The notes: generated by a model from the letters alone, not told the origin. Shown: positions 20,928-29,513, counted from the stretch's first letter. The stretch is 64,000 bases of DNA from Sinomonas albida (GCF_004919045.1 NZ_SWDW01000004.1:210044-274043), one strand, 5' to 3'. Made by a program: numbers and translations.

Positions 20928-21134
20928 GTGGCTATGAATCTCCGTGTCCCTGAAGACCTCGATCGGCGGCTGGAAAAGTTGGCTGCCGAAGAACACACGT
21001 CCAAGTCCGCGCTTCTCTTGCAGGGCGCAGAGTTGGTTCTGAAGCGCCACGCGCGCCGGCGCGAAATCAGCCAGGGCCTTGATTTTGTTATAGGCCATGA
21101 CGCTGATTTGCTGAAGCGCCTCGAGGACGCGTGA
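20928..21134 (+). CDS. ribbon-helix-helix antitoxin of a Doc-type toxin
   Basis: The 68-residue protein (66 if the ATG at 20934 is used) starts NLRVPEDLDRRLEKLAAEEHTSKSALLLQGAE when read piecewise: a beta strand NLRVPE, helix LDRRLEKLAA, and helix SKSALLLQGAE. This is the MetJ/Arc (CopG-like) DNA-binding pattern. The C-terminal part (about 45-68) is likely the toxin-neutralising tail. The GTG is preferred because of the -10 spacing; neither start has a ribosome site. Its TGA overlaps the toxin GTG by four bases. Base composition is visibly less GC-rich than its neighbours, suggesting acquisition. Confidence 0.75.
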   Translation: MAMNLRVPEDLDRRLEKLAAEEHTSKSALLLQGAELVLKRHARRREISQGLDFVIGHDADLLKRLEDA

Positions 21135-21499
21135 CAGCGTACCTGGACATTGAGGATGCACTTCAGGTAGTTGATCGGTACGGCTTCCATATCCGTGATG
21201 TCGGGTTGTTGGCCTCGGCGTTGGCCAGACCGGCTACGAGTGTCATGGGCGTGGAAGCCTATCCGGAACTGGCGGTGAAGGCGGCAGCCTTGTTGGAGTC
21301 GGTCGCCCGGTTCCATCCACTCATTGATGGCAACAAACGGACGGCGTGGACGCTCATGGCGCTGCTCCTGTGGATCAACGGTTACCGGCATGGCTTCACC
21401 ACGGATGAAGGCTTCGACCTCGTCGTTGGAGTCGCCGCGGGCACTGTCGACTTGCTGGACTCTGCCGCCGAGATTTCCAGGCATCTGGTGTCCCGGTAG
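21131..21499 (+). CDS. Doc-type (Fic fold) toxin
   Basis: The 122-residue protein has the Doc size and the Fic-loop signature HPLIDGNKRTAW (62-73). In this family the histidine is catalytic and the Lys-Arg replaces the second Arg of AMP-transferring Fic proteins. Doc phosphorylates EF-Tu and stops translation. It begins with GTG inside the antitoxin stop (GTGA), so it needs translation of the antitoxin. The antitoxin here is RHH rather than a Phd-type protein. Activity on EF-Tu is inferred from the family only. Confidence 0.82.
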   Translation: MTAYLDIEDALQVVDRYGFHIRDVGLLASALARPATSVMGVEAYPELAVKAAALLESVARFHPLIDGNKRTAWTLMALLLWINGYRHGFTTDEGFDLVVGVAAGTVDLLDSAAEISRHLVSR

Positions 21500-21552
21500 T
21501 CCTCCCGCGCTCAATGCGGCGGAATCCCTCACCACGCTCGTGCCCTCCGGGC

Positions 21553-21565
21553 TACGCTGGGGCCC
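21553..21565 (+). promoter_or_regulatory. leaderless promoter of the DHFR-like gene
   Basis: TACGCT at 21553-21558 is followed by seven bases and the ATG at 21566. No ribosome site is present. Confidence 0.45.
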
Positions 21566-22111
21566 ATGGCTGACTTCGTGTACTACGTGGGAAGCAGCGT
21601 GGACGGCTTCATCGCGCAGGAGGGCGGCAACCTGGCCTGGCTCGACAAGTTCGACAATGTCGAGGGGCTGGGGGAGTCGTACCGCTCGTTCGAGGAAGGC
21701 GTGGGCTGCGTCGTGATGGGCGGCGAGACCTACCAGTGGATCCGCGAGCACCATCCGGGCGAGTGGTCGTACAGGGTGCCGTGCTGGGTGTTCAGCCACC
21801 ACGAGCTGTCAGCGGACGACGGCGCGGACGTCGTCATCGTGCGCGGAGACGTGGCTGAGTTCGCGGACGAGCTGCGGCTCGCCGCGGGGGGCCGAGACGT
21901 CTACATCGTGGGCGGCGGCGACCTCGCAGGCCAGTTCCTGGCAGCCGGGCTCGTCGACCGGATCGTCGTCACGTTCGTGCCCGAGGTTCTCGGGGGCGGC
22001 GTTCCGCTCTTCGGTGCGCAGCCGCTGCCCGAGGCGCGCAGCTTCAGGCTCGTGGGACTCGAGCAGCGGGACGGGACCGTCGAGCTCGACTACCGTCTGG
22101 CTGACGGCTGA
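21566..22111 (+). CDS. dihydrofolate reductase family protein (RibD C-terminal-like)
   Basis: The 181-residue protein begins DFVYYVGSSVDGFIAQEGG, the usual start of DHFR/RibD-C domain proteins. It has MGGETYQWI and DVYIVGGGDLAGQFLAAGLVD, which correspond to the NADPH-binding strands. The substrate is unknown. Many actinobacterial members are annotated only as dihydrofolate reductase family, and this one is too divergent to be called FolA. It converges on the thioesterase gene across a heptanucleotide array that includes its own stop codon. Confidence 0.8.
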   Translation: MADFVYYVGSSVDGFIAQEGGNLAWLDKFDNVEGLGESYRSFEEGVGCVVMGGETYQWIREHHPGEWSYRVPCWVFSHHELSADDGADVVIVRGDVAEFADELRLAAGGRDVYIVGGGDLAGQFLAAGLVDRIVVTFVPEVLGGGVPLFGAQPLPEARSFRLVGLEQRDGTVELDYRLADG

Positions 22112-22168
22112 CGGCTGACGCCTGAAGCCTGAAGCCTGAAGCCTGAAGCCTGAAGCCCGACGCCTGAC
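22099..22168. repeat. ten-unit heptanucleotide tandem array
   Basis: Seven-base units run without interruption: GGCTGAC three times, GCCTGAA five times, then GCCCGAC and GCCTGAC. The array begins inside the end of the DHFR-like gene (stop at 22109-22111) and ends just before the stop of the minus-strand thioesterase at 22175. Such a run is prone to length change by slippage. Confidence 0.95.
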
Positions 22169-22174
22169 GCCGGG

Positions 22175-22693
22175 CTACGCCCCCGCAGATTCCGGGCGGG
22201 GCCTGGACACGGGGGCGTCGCGGAGGAGATTCGTGATCCTCGCGGTGCACACGCGCCGGCCGGCGGCGTCCGAGATCACGATCTCGTGGGACGTCATGGT
22301 CCTGCCCAGCTGGATGGCCGTGCACACCCCTCGCACGATCCCCTCCGACGCCCCACGGTGATGGGTAGCGTTGAGGTCTACCCCGACCGCGATCCGGCCC
22401 GGACCGGCGTGGAGCGTCGCAGCGAAGGACCCCAGTGTCTCGGCGAGCGCGGCGCTCGCCCCGCCGTGGAGAAGGCCCACCACCTGGGTGTTGCCCGAGA
22501 CCGGCATCGTCGCGACAGAACGCTCGGCGCTCAGCTCCTCGAACACGATGCCGAGCTTCGCGACAAGAGCCCCCACGCCCACGTCCGCGAGCCAGTCGCG
22601 AAGATGCTCGGGAACGTGCGCCGAAGCGATCTCCTGAGCGTAGTCGCCGGGCACGCCCGCGAGGCGCTCGGCTCGAGTGTCATTCCCGTCCAT
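22175..22693 (-). CDS. hotdog-fold thioesterase (PaaI/DUF4442-like)
   Basis: The protein of about 172 residues has an N-terminal helical lead, then LLHGGASAALAETLGS. This is the hotdog HGG motif with the catalytic Glu eleven residues on, followed by GVDLNATHHRGASEG and a final TARITNLLRD strand. PaaI-like enzymes hydrolyse aromatic or other acyl-CoAs; the exact substrate is unknown. ATG 22693 is chosen; a GTG six bases upstream is the alternative. It is divergent from polA, with both starts within about 20 bp around a shared CTAG core. Confidence 0.8.
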   Translation of the reverse strand: MDGNDTRAERLAGVPGDYAQEIASAHVPEHLRDWLADVGVGALVAKLGIVFEELSAERSVATMPVSGNTQVVGLLHGGASAALAETLGSFAATLHAGPGRIAVGVDLNATHHRGASEGIVRGVCTAIQLGRTMTSHEIVISDAAGRRVCTARITNLLRDAPVSRPRPESAGA

Positions 22694-22699
22694 GCCCAC

Positions 22700-22712
22700 T
22701 AGGCTGGCACCC
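22700..22712 (+). promoter_or_regulatory. polA leaderless promoter (-10 box)
   Basis: TAGGCT at 22700-22705 lies seven bases before the GTG at 22713. No Shine-Dalgarno sequence is present. Confidence 0.5.
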
Positions 22713-25430
22713 GTGAGTCAAACGAGCAAAGCCGAACCCGCCGTCGTCGATCCTCTCGGAGGGGCCGGCCGCCTCCTCGTCCTCGACGGGCACTCCATGG
22801 CGTTCCGCGCGTTCTTCGCGCTGCCGGCCGAGAGCTTCCGCAACGCCGAGGGTCAGCACACCAACGCGGTGCACGGCTTCACCTCGATGCTCATCAACCT
22901 CGTGCGGGACCAGAAGCCCACCCACATCGCGGTCGCGTTCGACGTGAGCGACGAGACGACACATCGCAAGGCCGAGTACAGCGAGTACAAGGGCGGCCGC
23001 AACGAGACCCCCGCCGAGTTCCGTGGCCAGATCGACATCATCAAGCGGGTCATGGAGGCCCTCGGGATCCAGACCCTCGAGCTGCCCGGCTACGAGGCGG
23101 ACGACATCCTCGCGACGCTCGCGGCACAGGGAGCCTCGAACGGCATGGAGGTCCTGCTCGTCTCGGGCGACCGGGATACCTTCCAGCTCGTCAACGACCA
23201 TGTCGCGGTGCTCTACCCGCGCAAGGGCGTGAGCGACATTCCGCGGATGGACGCCGCCGCGATCGAGGAGAAGTACTTTGTGCCGCCGGCCCGCTACCCG
23301 GACCTCGCGGCGCTCGTCGGCGAGTCCGCCGACAATCTGCCGGGCGTGCCCGGCGTTGGGCCCAAGACGGCGGCGAAGTGGATCGCCCAGTACGACGGGC
23401 TCGAGGGCGTCCTCGCGCATGCGGCCGAGATCAAAGGCAAGGCCGGCGAGAGCCTCCGGGAGAACATCGAGTCCGTCGAACGGAACCGACGCCTCAACCG
23501 GCTCATCACCGATCTGGACCTCCCCGTCCAGCTCGCCGCGCTCGCGGACCCGAAGCCGGACACCGCGGCGATCGAGGCGCTGTTCGACGAGCTCGAGTTC
23601 CGGACGCTGCGCACGCGCGTCTACGAGATCTTCGAGACGGCGCCCGAGGCGTCGAGCGAGGACGTCTTCGAGGTGCCGGAGCCGACGCTGCCGTCCCCGG
23701 ACGAGCTCGCCGATGCTCTCGCGAGCCTCGGCGACGCTGCCCAGGGCGCGCCGATCGCCGTGGCGGTCCGTGCCGAGCCGGCGGGTCAGCGCGAGGAGGC
23801 CACCGCCGTCGCCCTCGCTGCGCACGGTTCGGCGCTTTACGTGCCGCTCGACGGTGCCTTCCCGCCCGCCCTCTCCGCGTGGCTCGAGGACCCTTCGGTT
23901 CCGAAGGCGTTCCACGGGTACAAGGAGGCGGCCAAGGCACTGCGTGCGGTCGGCGCCGAGCTGGCGGGCGTCGTCGACGACGTCTCGATCTCCGGCTACC
24001 TCATCGAGCCGGACCGCCGCAGCTACGCCCTCGCGGACCTCGCCCAGCACCATCTCGACATCCAGCTCGGCGCGGCGCCTGCCGCCGGGCAGCTCGCACT
24101 CTCGTTCGAGGAGGACGGCGAGGCTGCCCGCGCGCTCGTGCGGGAGGCCGCCGTCATCCGCGCGCTCAACGTCGACTTCACGCCGCGCCTCGTCGAGGTG
24201 GGGGCGACAGCGCTCCTCGCCGACATGGAGCTCCCGCTCGCCCGCGTCCTCCTGGACATGGAATGGGCCGGAATCGCGGTCTCCACCGAGCAGATCGTCG
24301 CGCTCATGGACGATCTGGGCCGCGCGAGCGAGGAAGCCGCGGCGAAGGCGTACGCGGCGATCGGCCACGAGGTGAACCTCGGCTCGCCGAAGCAGCTCCA
24401 GATGGTCCTCTTCGAGGAGCTCGAGCTGCCGAGGACGAAGAAGATCAAGACGGGCTACACGACCGACGCCGCGTCGCTCAAGGACCTCCTCGACAAGACC
24501 GGGCACCCGTTCCTCGAGGGCCTCATGGCGCACCGCGAGTCGAGCAAGCTTCGGCAGATGGTCGAGACGCTCAAGAAGTCGGTCACCGCCGATTCGCGCA
24601 TCCACACGACCTACGCCCAGAACATCGCCGCGACCGGGCGCCTGTCCTCCAACAACCCCAACCTGCAGAACATCCCGATCCGCTCCGAGGAGGGGCGCCG
24701 GGTCCGAGACGTCTTCGTGGTGGGTGAGGGCTACGAGTCGCTCCTCTCGGCCGACTATTCGCAGATCGAGATGCGCATCATGGCGCACCTCTCGAACGAC
24801 GAGGGCCTCATCCAGGCGTACCGCGCGGGGGAGGACCTCCACCGCTTTGTCGGCGCGCGGATCTTCCACGTCGAGCCCGCGGACGTGACGTCCGAGATGC
24901 GTTCGAAGGTCAAGGCGATGTCCTACGGCCTCGCGTACGGGCTTACGTCGTTCGGGCTCTCGAAGCAGCTCGAGATCTCCGTCGACGAGGCGCGGACGCT
25001 CATGAAGGACTACTTCGACCGCTTCGGCGGGGTCCGCGACTACCTCCGCGGCGTCGTCGAGGTGGCGCGCAAGGACGGCTACACGTCGACGATCTTCGGC
25101 CGCCGCCGGTACCTTCCGGACCTCAACAGCACGGACCGCGCCCGGCGCGAGCTCGCGGAGCGCATTGCGCTCAACTCGCCGATCCAGGGCTCGGCCGCGG
25201 ACATCATCAAGCGTGCGATGCTCGGGGTCGAGGAAGAGCTCCGCGAGCGGGAGCTCGGCTCGCGCCTTCTCCTGCAGATCCACGACGAGCTCGTGGTCGA
25301 GGTCGCGCCGGGCGAGGAGAGCGCGGTGCGGGACGTCGTCGTGAGCCGCATGGGCGCTGCGGCCGAGCTCTCCGTTCCGCTCGATGTCCAAGTCGGCGTG
25401 GGCCGGACCTGGAACGAAGCCGGGCACTGA
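22713..25430 (+). CDS. polA: DNA polymerase I
   Basis: The 905-residue enzyme fills gaps in repair and removes Okazaki primers. Residues about 20-310 are the 5' nuclease (LLVLDGHSMAFRAFFAL, YEADDILATLA, VSGDRDTFQLV, LPGVPGVGPKTA). Residues about 320-500 keep the 3'-5' exonuclease fold but lack the catalytic acids: the first motif reads VRAEP instead of DxE, and the second reads FHGYKEAAKAL without the Asp. No proofreading is expected, as in other actinobacterial PolA. The polymerase domain has motif A SADYSQIEMR, motif B RSKVKAMSYGLAYG and motif C QIHDELVVE. The GTG at 22713 follows a -10 box directly. Confidence 0.95.
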   Translation: MSQTSKAEPAVVDPLGGAGRLLVLDGHSMAFRAFFALPAESFRNAEGQHTNAVHGFTSMLINLVRDQKPTHIAVAFDVSDETTHRKAEYSEYKGGRNETPAEFRGQIDIIKRVMEALGIQTLELPGYEADDILATLAAQGASNGMEVLLVSGDRDTFQLVNDHVAVLYPRKGVSDIPRMDAAAIEEKYFVPPARYPDLAALVGESADNLPGVPGVGPKTAAKWIAQYDGLEGVLAHAAEIKGKAGESLRENIESVERNRRLNRLITDLDLPVQLAALADPKPDTAAIEALFDELEFRTLRTRVYEIFETAPEASSEDVFEVPEPTLPSPDELADALASLGDAAQGAPIAVAVRAEPAGQREEATAVALAAHGSALYVPLDGAFPPALSAWLEDPSVPKAFHGYKEAAKALRAVGAELAGVVDDVSISGYLIEPDRRSYALADLAQHHLDIQLGAAPAAGQLALSFEEDGEAARALVREAAVIRALNVDFTPRLVEVGATALLADMELPLARVLLDMEWAGIAVSTEQIVALMDDLGRASEEAAAKAYAAIGHEVNLGSPKQLQMVLFEELELPRTKKIKTGYTTDAASLKDLLDKTGHPFLEGLMAHRESSKLRQMVETLKKSVTADSRIHTTYAQNIAATGRLSSNNPNLQNIPIRSEEGRRVRDVFVVGEGYESLLSADYSQIEMRIMAHLSNDEGLIQAYRAGEDLHRFVGARIFHVEPADVTSEMRSKVKAMSYGLAYGLTSFGLSKQLEISVDEARTLMKDYFDRFGGVRDYLRGVVEVARKDGYTSTIFGRRRYLPDLNSTDRARRELAERIALNSPIQGSAADIIKRAMLGVEEELRERELGSRLLLQIHDELVVEVAPGEESAVRDVVVSRMGAAAELSVPLDVQVGVGRTWNEAGH

Positions 25431-25470
25431 CGACCCACGCACGGGGACAACGATCAAGGGGCACGAACAC

Positions 25471-26754
25471 ATGGGCGACTACGAGGTGCGCCGCTTCCGG
25501 GCGGCTCTTCCGGGCGAAGACGGCTACGAGCAGACGCGCGCCTGGGTCCGGGCCGTCGGGGCCGGCTTCTACGACAAGCGTCGACCGGACGAGTTCGTGG
25601 CCAAGATGGCCGGAGCACTCGTGGCAGATCGCCGGGAGATCACCGGCGCGTACCAGCAGGGCCAGGTCCCGGCCGCGAGCCTCGGCGCCGAGGTGCCGGT
25701 CGCAACCTTCGCGACCTTCCGCAAGTCGCTCAATGTCGGCTACGGCGTGCTCGTCCCGGCCCACCTCATCACGGCAGTTACCGTGCGGCCGAGCCACCGG
25801 CGCCGCGGGCTCCTGCGGCGCCTCATGACCGAGGATCTCGAGCGGGCGAAGGCCGACGGCGTTGCCGTCGCCGCGCTCACGGCGTCCGAGGCCTCGATCT
25901 ACCGCCGCTTCGGCTTCGGCGTCGCGACCTCCGAGCGCCGGGTCACCGTGACGACCGGCCCGGGCTTCCGGCTCGCGGTTCCCAGCGACGGGCGGATCGA
26001 GACGGCCGATCCTGCGGTCCTGCTCGAACTTGCCCCGCCGATCTTCGCTCGGGTCCACCGCGCGCTGCCGGGCTCGATCGACCGGCAGGAGCGCTACCGG
26101 CTGGCCGCGGGCGGGCAGTGGGACAACGACGGCGGCGAAGACGCTGCGCTGCGGGCCGCCCTGCACTTTGGTCCGGATGGCGAGCCCGACGGCTACGTGA
26201 CCTACGCGTTCCGCGGCTGGGAACACGAGCCGTTCACGATCGACGTCCGTGACCTCGTCGCAGCGACACCCGAGGCGTACCTCGCCCTCTGGGATTTCCT
26301 CGGCTCGCTCGACCTCATCCGTCGCGTGTCGTGGTACGAAGCCCCCGTTGACGATCCGCTCGCGTGGGCGCTCGAGGATCAGCGCGCGATCCACGCAGAG
26401 GCGGCCCAGGACATGCTGTGGCTCCGCATCCTCGACACATCCGCCGCCCTCTCCGCTCGGCGGTACGGGGCGGATGGTGAGCTCGTGCTCGACGTGGCCG
26501 ACGGCCTCGGACTCGCCGGCGGGCGTTTCCGACTGCGCGTCGACGGCGGGATGGGGGCTATATCCGATGCCGGCAGCGCGCAGCCCGACCTCAGCTTGGA
26601 CGTGTCGGAACTCGCGTCGATGTACGTGGGCGGCGTTCGAGCGACTACTCTGGTGGAGGCCGGGCGAATCACCGAGGCGCGCGCCGGTGCCGCGGTGACG
26701 GCGGAACGGATGTTCGCCGTGGAACGCTCGCCCCGCTGCCTGACGCACTTCTGA
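25471..26754 (+). CDS. Eis-like GNAT family N-acetyltransferase
   Basis: The 427-residue protein has an N-terminal GNAT domain with the acetyl-CoA loop VRPSHRRRGLLRRLM. A second GNAT-like domain and a C-terminal sterol-carrier-like domain (LSLDVSELASMYVGG) follow. This three-part layout is that of Eis, the enhanced intracellular survival acetyltransferase, which acetylates aminoglycosides and lysine side chains. Substrate specificity here is unknown. The ATG at 25471 is 40 bases after polA with only a weak ribosome site (AAGGGG), so it may be co-transcribed. An N-terminal extension back into polA is possible but unlikely. Confidence 0.82.
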   Translation: MGDYEVRRFRAALPGEDGYEQTRAWVRAVGAGFYDKRRPDEFVAKMAGALVADRREITGAYQQGQVPAASLGAEVPVATFATFRKSLNVGYGVLVPAHLITAVTVRPSHRRRGLLRRLMTEDLERAKADGVAVAALTASEASIYRRFGFGVATSERRVTVTTGPGFRLAVPSDGRIETADPAVLLELAPPIFARVHRALPGSIDRQERYRLAAGGQWDNDGGEDAALRAALHFGPDGEPDGYVTYAFRGWEHEPFTIDVRDLVAATPEAYLALWDFLGSLDLIRRVSWYEAPVDDPLAWALEDQRAIHAEAAQDMLWLRILDTSAALSARRYGADGELVLDVADGLGLAGGRFRLRVDGGMGAISDAGSAQPDLSLDVSELASMYVGGVRATTLVEAGRITEARAGAAVTAERMFAVERSPRCLTHF

Positions 26755-26774
26755 TTTGGCCTAACGCACTTCTG
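26741..26774. repeat. two 13-bp direct repeats 21 bp apart
   Basis: TGACGCACTTCTG (26741-26753) and TAACGCACTTCTG (26762-26774) flank the Eis-like stop codon. Their role is unknown; a partial gene-end duplication is the simplest reading. Confidence 0.7.
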
Positions 26775-26803
26775 GGCCGATACCCCCACCGACTTGGAGA
26801 GAC

Positions 26804-27757
26804 ATGCCCTCCTCGCTGCCGCGTGTGACGCGGCGAGCCGTCCTCGCGGCCATGGGGGTGTCCCTTGCGGCCCTTGCAACGAGTTGCGAAGGCCCGCAGG
26901 CGGCCAGACCGTCGGTAGGCGCCCCCCAGGAGCTCCTCCCCGCACCTGTGGATTCTGCGACGGCTAGCCCGGCGCCGACGCCGGCGCCCACGCCGGCGCC
27001 CACGAAGTCCCTCCTGCGCGAGTTCAGCGTGGCGGACCGGAAAGCGGTCGAAAGCCGCTTCACGGGGCATGTGCCGCACGACTGGGGGCTCGCCATCCCG
27101 GGTCTCGTCACGCGCACGCCGTCGACCGCCGTGGCCCTCACGTTCGACGCATGCGGCGGCCCCGGGGGAGCGGGCTTTGACAAGCAGCTCATCGAGACGC
27201 TGCGCAAGCTGCATGTTCCGGCGACGTTCTTCCTCAACTCGCGCTGGATCCAGGCCAACCGGTCGCTCAGCGCCGAGCTGGCGGCGGATCCCCTGTTCGA
27301 GATCGGGAACCACGGCACCGCCCACGTTCCGCTGTCGGTCACGGGGCGCAGCGCCTACGGCATCCGCGGTACGTCCTCGGTCGGGGCGGTGCTCGACGAG
27401 CTGCTCGGGAACGCGCCGCACGTCCACGAGCTCGCAGGGTCTCCCGTTCCGTGGTTCCGGCCCGGTACGGCGTACTACGACGACGTCGCGGTCGGGGTGA
27501 CTTCCGCCGTCGGCCTTGTCCCCGTCAACTTCGCGGTGAACGCAGACGCCGGTGCCACGCTGCCCGCGCCCAAGGTCGCATCGATTCTCGGTGGGGTGAA
27601 GGCGGGGGACATCGTGATCAGCCACATGAACCAGCCCAGCTCCGGCACGTCCGCGGGCTACGCGGCGGCGCTTCCGGGGCTCCTGGGGCGCGGCCTGCAC
27701 TTCACGACCCTGAGCCAGTCAGGCCTCACGGTCCCGAGCGTGCCGCCGCCCGCCTAG
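26804..27757 (+). CDS. exported polysaccharide deacetylase family protein
   Basis: The 317-residue protein starts with a twin-arginine type signal (TRRAVLAAMGVSLAALATSC). Cys28 lies in an imperfect lipobox, so it may be a Tat-exported lipoprotein. A Pro/Thr linker (PAPTPAPTPAPT) leads to the NodB-like domain. Its first motif reads TFDACGG, with the second Asp of the usual TFDD replaced by Ala. The zinc pair is in GNHGTAH. SHMNQPSSGT is the later His motif. Family members deacetylate peptidoglycan or other envelope glycans. The Asp change may alter or weaken activity. Confidence 0.8.
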   Translation: MPSSLPRVTRRAVLAAMGVSLAALATSCEGPQAARPSVGAPQELLPAPVDSATASPAPTPAPTPAPTKSLLREFSVADRKAVESRFTGHVPHDWGLAIPGLVTRTPSTAVALTFDACGGPGGAGFDKQLIETLRKLHVPATFFLNSRWIQANRSLSAELAADPLFEIGNHGTAHVPLSVTGRSAYGIRGTSSVGAVLDELLGNAPHVHELAGSPVPWFRPGTAYYDDVAVGVTSAVGLVPVNFAVNADAGATLPAPKVASILGGVKAGDIVISHMNQPSSGTSAGYAAALPGLLGRGLHFTTLSQSGLTVPSVPPPA

Positions 27758-27771
27758 GGGTACCTGCCGTT

Positions 27772-27801
27772 TTGACCCGCTTTGCGGCACGAGACTAAAC
27801 T
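27772..27801 (+). promoter_or_regulatory. rpsA promoter
   Basis: TTGACC at 27772-27777 and TAAACT at 27796-27801 are separated by 18 bp, the best canonical -35/-10 pair in the window. Transcription would start near 27808 and leave a leader of about 95 bases. Confidence 0.65.
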
Positions 27802-27903
27802 GGACGGGCGCGTAGTGCGCAGCGTTCCAATCCAACTTTCAGGATGTCTGGCCCCTGCCTGACTGCCTGACCGACAACCAATCCACATCGGAGCCCCTAC
27901 TAC

Positions 27904-29373
27904 ATGACCATCACCTCCGCCGAGAAGTCCGGCACCCCGCAGGTCGCGATCAACGACATTGGCTCTGCCGAGGACTTCCTCGCCGCCGTCGATGCCACCA
28001 TCAAGTACTTCAACGACGGCGACCTCGTTGAGGGAACCGTCGTCAAGGTTGACCGCGACGAGGTCCTGCTCGACATCGGGTACAAGACCGAGGGCGTCAT
28101 CCCCTCCCGTGAGCTTTCCATCAAGCACGACGTCGACCCGGGCGAGGTCGTGTCCGTGGGCGATCAGGTCGAGGCCCTCGTCCTCACGAAGGAGGACAAG
28201 GAAGGCCGCCTGATCCTGTCGAAGAAGCGTGCGCAGTACGAGCGCGCGTGGGGCGACATCGAGAAGATCAAGGAAGAGGACGGCGTCGTCACCGGCACCG
28301 TCATCGAGGTCGTCAAGGGTGGCCTCATCCTCGACATCGGTCTCCGTGGCTTCCTCCCGGCTTCGCTCGTCGAGATGCGCCGCGTCCGCGATCTTGCGCC
28401 GTACATCGGCCAGAAGCTCGAGGCCAAGATCATCGAGCTCGACAAGAACCGCAACAACGTGGTCCTGTCCCGCCGTGCATGGCTCGAGCAGACCCAGTCC
28501 GAGGTCCGCTCGACGTTCCTGAACAAGCTCGAGAAGGGCCAGGTCCGCACGGGCGTCGTCTCCTCGATCGTCAACTTCGGTGCGTTCGTGGACCTCGGCG
28601 GCGTCGACGGCCTCGTGCACGTCTCGGAGCTGTCCTGGAAGCACATCGACCACCCGTCCGAGGTTGTCGAGGTCGGCCAGGAGGTCACCGTCGAGGTTCT
28701 CGAGGTGGACCTCGACCGCGAGCGCGTCTCGCTCTCGCTCAAGGCGACGCAGGAGGATCCGTGGCAGACGTTCGCCCGGACCCACGCTCTCGGTCAGGTC
28801 GTGCCGGGCAAGGTCACGAAGCTCGTTCCGTTCGGCGCGTTCGTCCGTGTCGAGGACGGCATCGAGGGCCTCGTCCACATCTCCGAGCTCGCTGAGCGTC
28901 ACGTCGACCTCGCCGAGCAGGTTGTCTCGGTCGGCGACGAGATCTTCGTCAAGGTCATCGACATCGACCTCGAGCGCCGCCGCATCTCCCTGTCGCTCAA
29001 GCAGGCCAACGAGGGCGTGGACCCGGACTCGACCGAGTTCGACCCGGCGCTCTACGGCATGGCCGCCGAGTACGACGAGGAGGGCAACTACAAGTACCCG
29101 GAGGGCTTCGACCCGGAGTCCAACGAGTGGCTTGAGGGCTACGAGACGCAGCGCGCCGCGTGGGAGCAGCAGTACGCCGACGCGCAGTCCCGCTGGGAGT
29201 CGCACAAGAAGCAGGTCTCGCAGCACCTCGCCGACGACGCCGCTGCGGCGTCCGGCGGCGGCCGCGAGTCGGCCCAGACGAGCTACTCCTCCGAGGCTCC
29301 GGCCGTCGAGAGCGGCACGCTCGCGTCTGACGAGGCTCTCGCCGCCCTGCGCGAGAAGCTCACCGGCAACTAA
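27904..29373 (+). CDS. rpsA: 30S ribosomal protein S1
   Basis: The 489-residue protein has four S1 RNA-binding domains at about 38-108, 126-192, 213-281 and 298-366, each with the VVSSIVNFGAFVDLG-like core. An acidic, Ser/Ala-rich C-terminal tail of about 120 residues follows. S1 helps load mRNA on the 30S subunit. In this organism, where many starts seem leaderless, its role may be narrower than in enterobacteria (inference). The ATG has only a weak upstream GGAG, as is usual for autoregulated rpsA. The long leader is a possible site of autogenous control. Confidence 0.96.
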   Translation: MTITSAEKSGTPQVAINDIGSAEDFLAAVDATIKYFNDGDLVEGTVVKVDRDEVLLDIGYKTEGVIPSRELSIKHDVDPGEVVSVGDQVEALVLTKEDKEGRLILSKKRAQYERAWGDIEKIKEEDGVVTGTVIEVVKGGLILDIGLRGFLPASLVEMRRVRDLAPYIGQKLEAKIIELDKNRNNVVLSRRAWLEQTQSEVRSTFLNKLEKGQVRTGVVSSIVNFGAFVDLGGVDGLVHVSELSWKHIDHPSEVVEVGQEVTVEVLEVDLDRERVSLSLKATQEDPWQTFARTHALGQVVPGKVTKLVPFGAFVRVEDGIEGLVHISELAERHVDLAEQVVSVGDEIFVKVIDIDLERRRISLSLKQANEGVDPDSTEFDPALYGMAAEYDEEGNYKYPEGFDPESNEWLEGYETQRAAWEQQYADAQSRWESHKKQVSQHLADDAAAASGGGRESAQTSYSSEAPAVESGTLASDEALAALREKLTGN

Positions 29374-29476
29374 TTGGCGGCCAGGAGCCGGCTTACGGGC
29401 CGGCTCCCGGCAACTGATTTGCCGGATGGCACCTGATCTTCGGCGGCCCCGGCCGCACGAAAGTTCAATCCGCTGA

Positions 29477-29512
29477 AAGGGCGGGCCCTGCGAAGGCAGG
29501 GCCCGCCCTTTC
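29477..29512 (+). terminator. rpsA terminator
   Basis: AAAGGGCGGGCCCTGC pairs perfectly with GCAGGGCCCGCCCTTT around a GAAG loop. A smaller GAGCCGGC/GCCGGCTC hairpin lies upstream at about 29387-29407. It is a strong terminator for a highly expressed gene. Confidence 0.85.
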
Positions 29513-29513
29513 G

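Noticed and set aside
22680..25472. Long minus-strand frame opposite polA
   Set aside because: PolA motifs A, B and C on the plus strand leave no doubt. The opposite frame has the same biased composition as other shadows.
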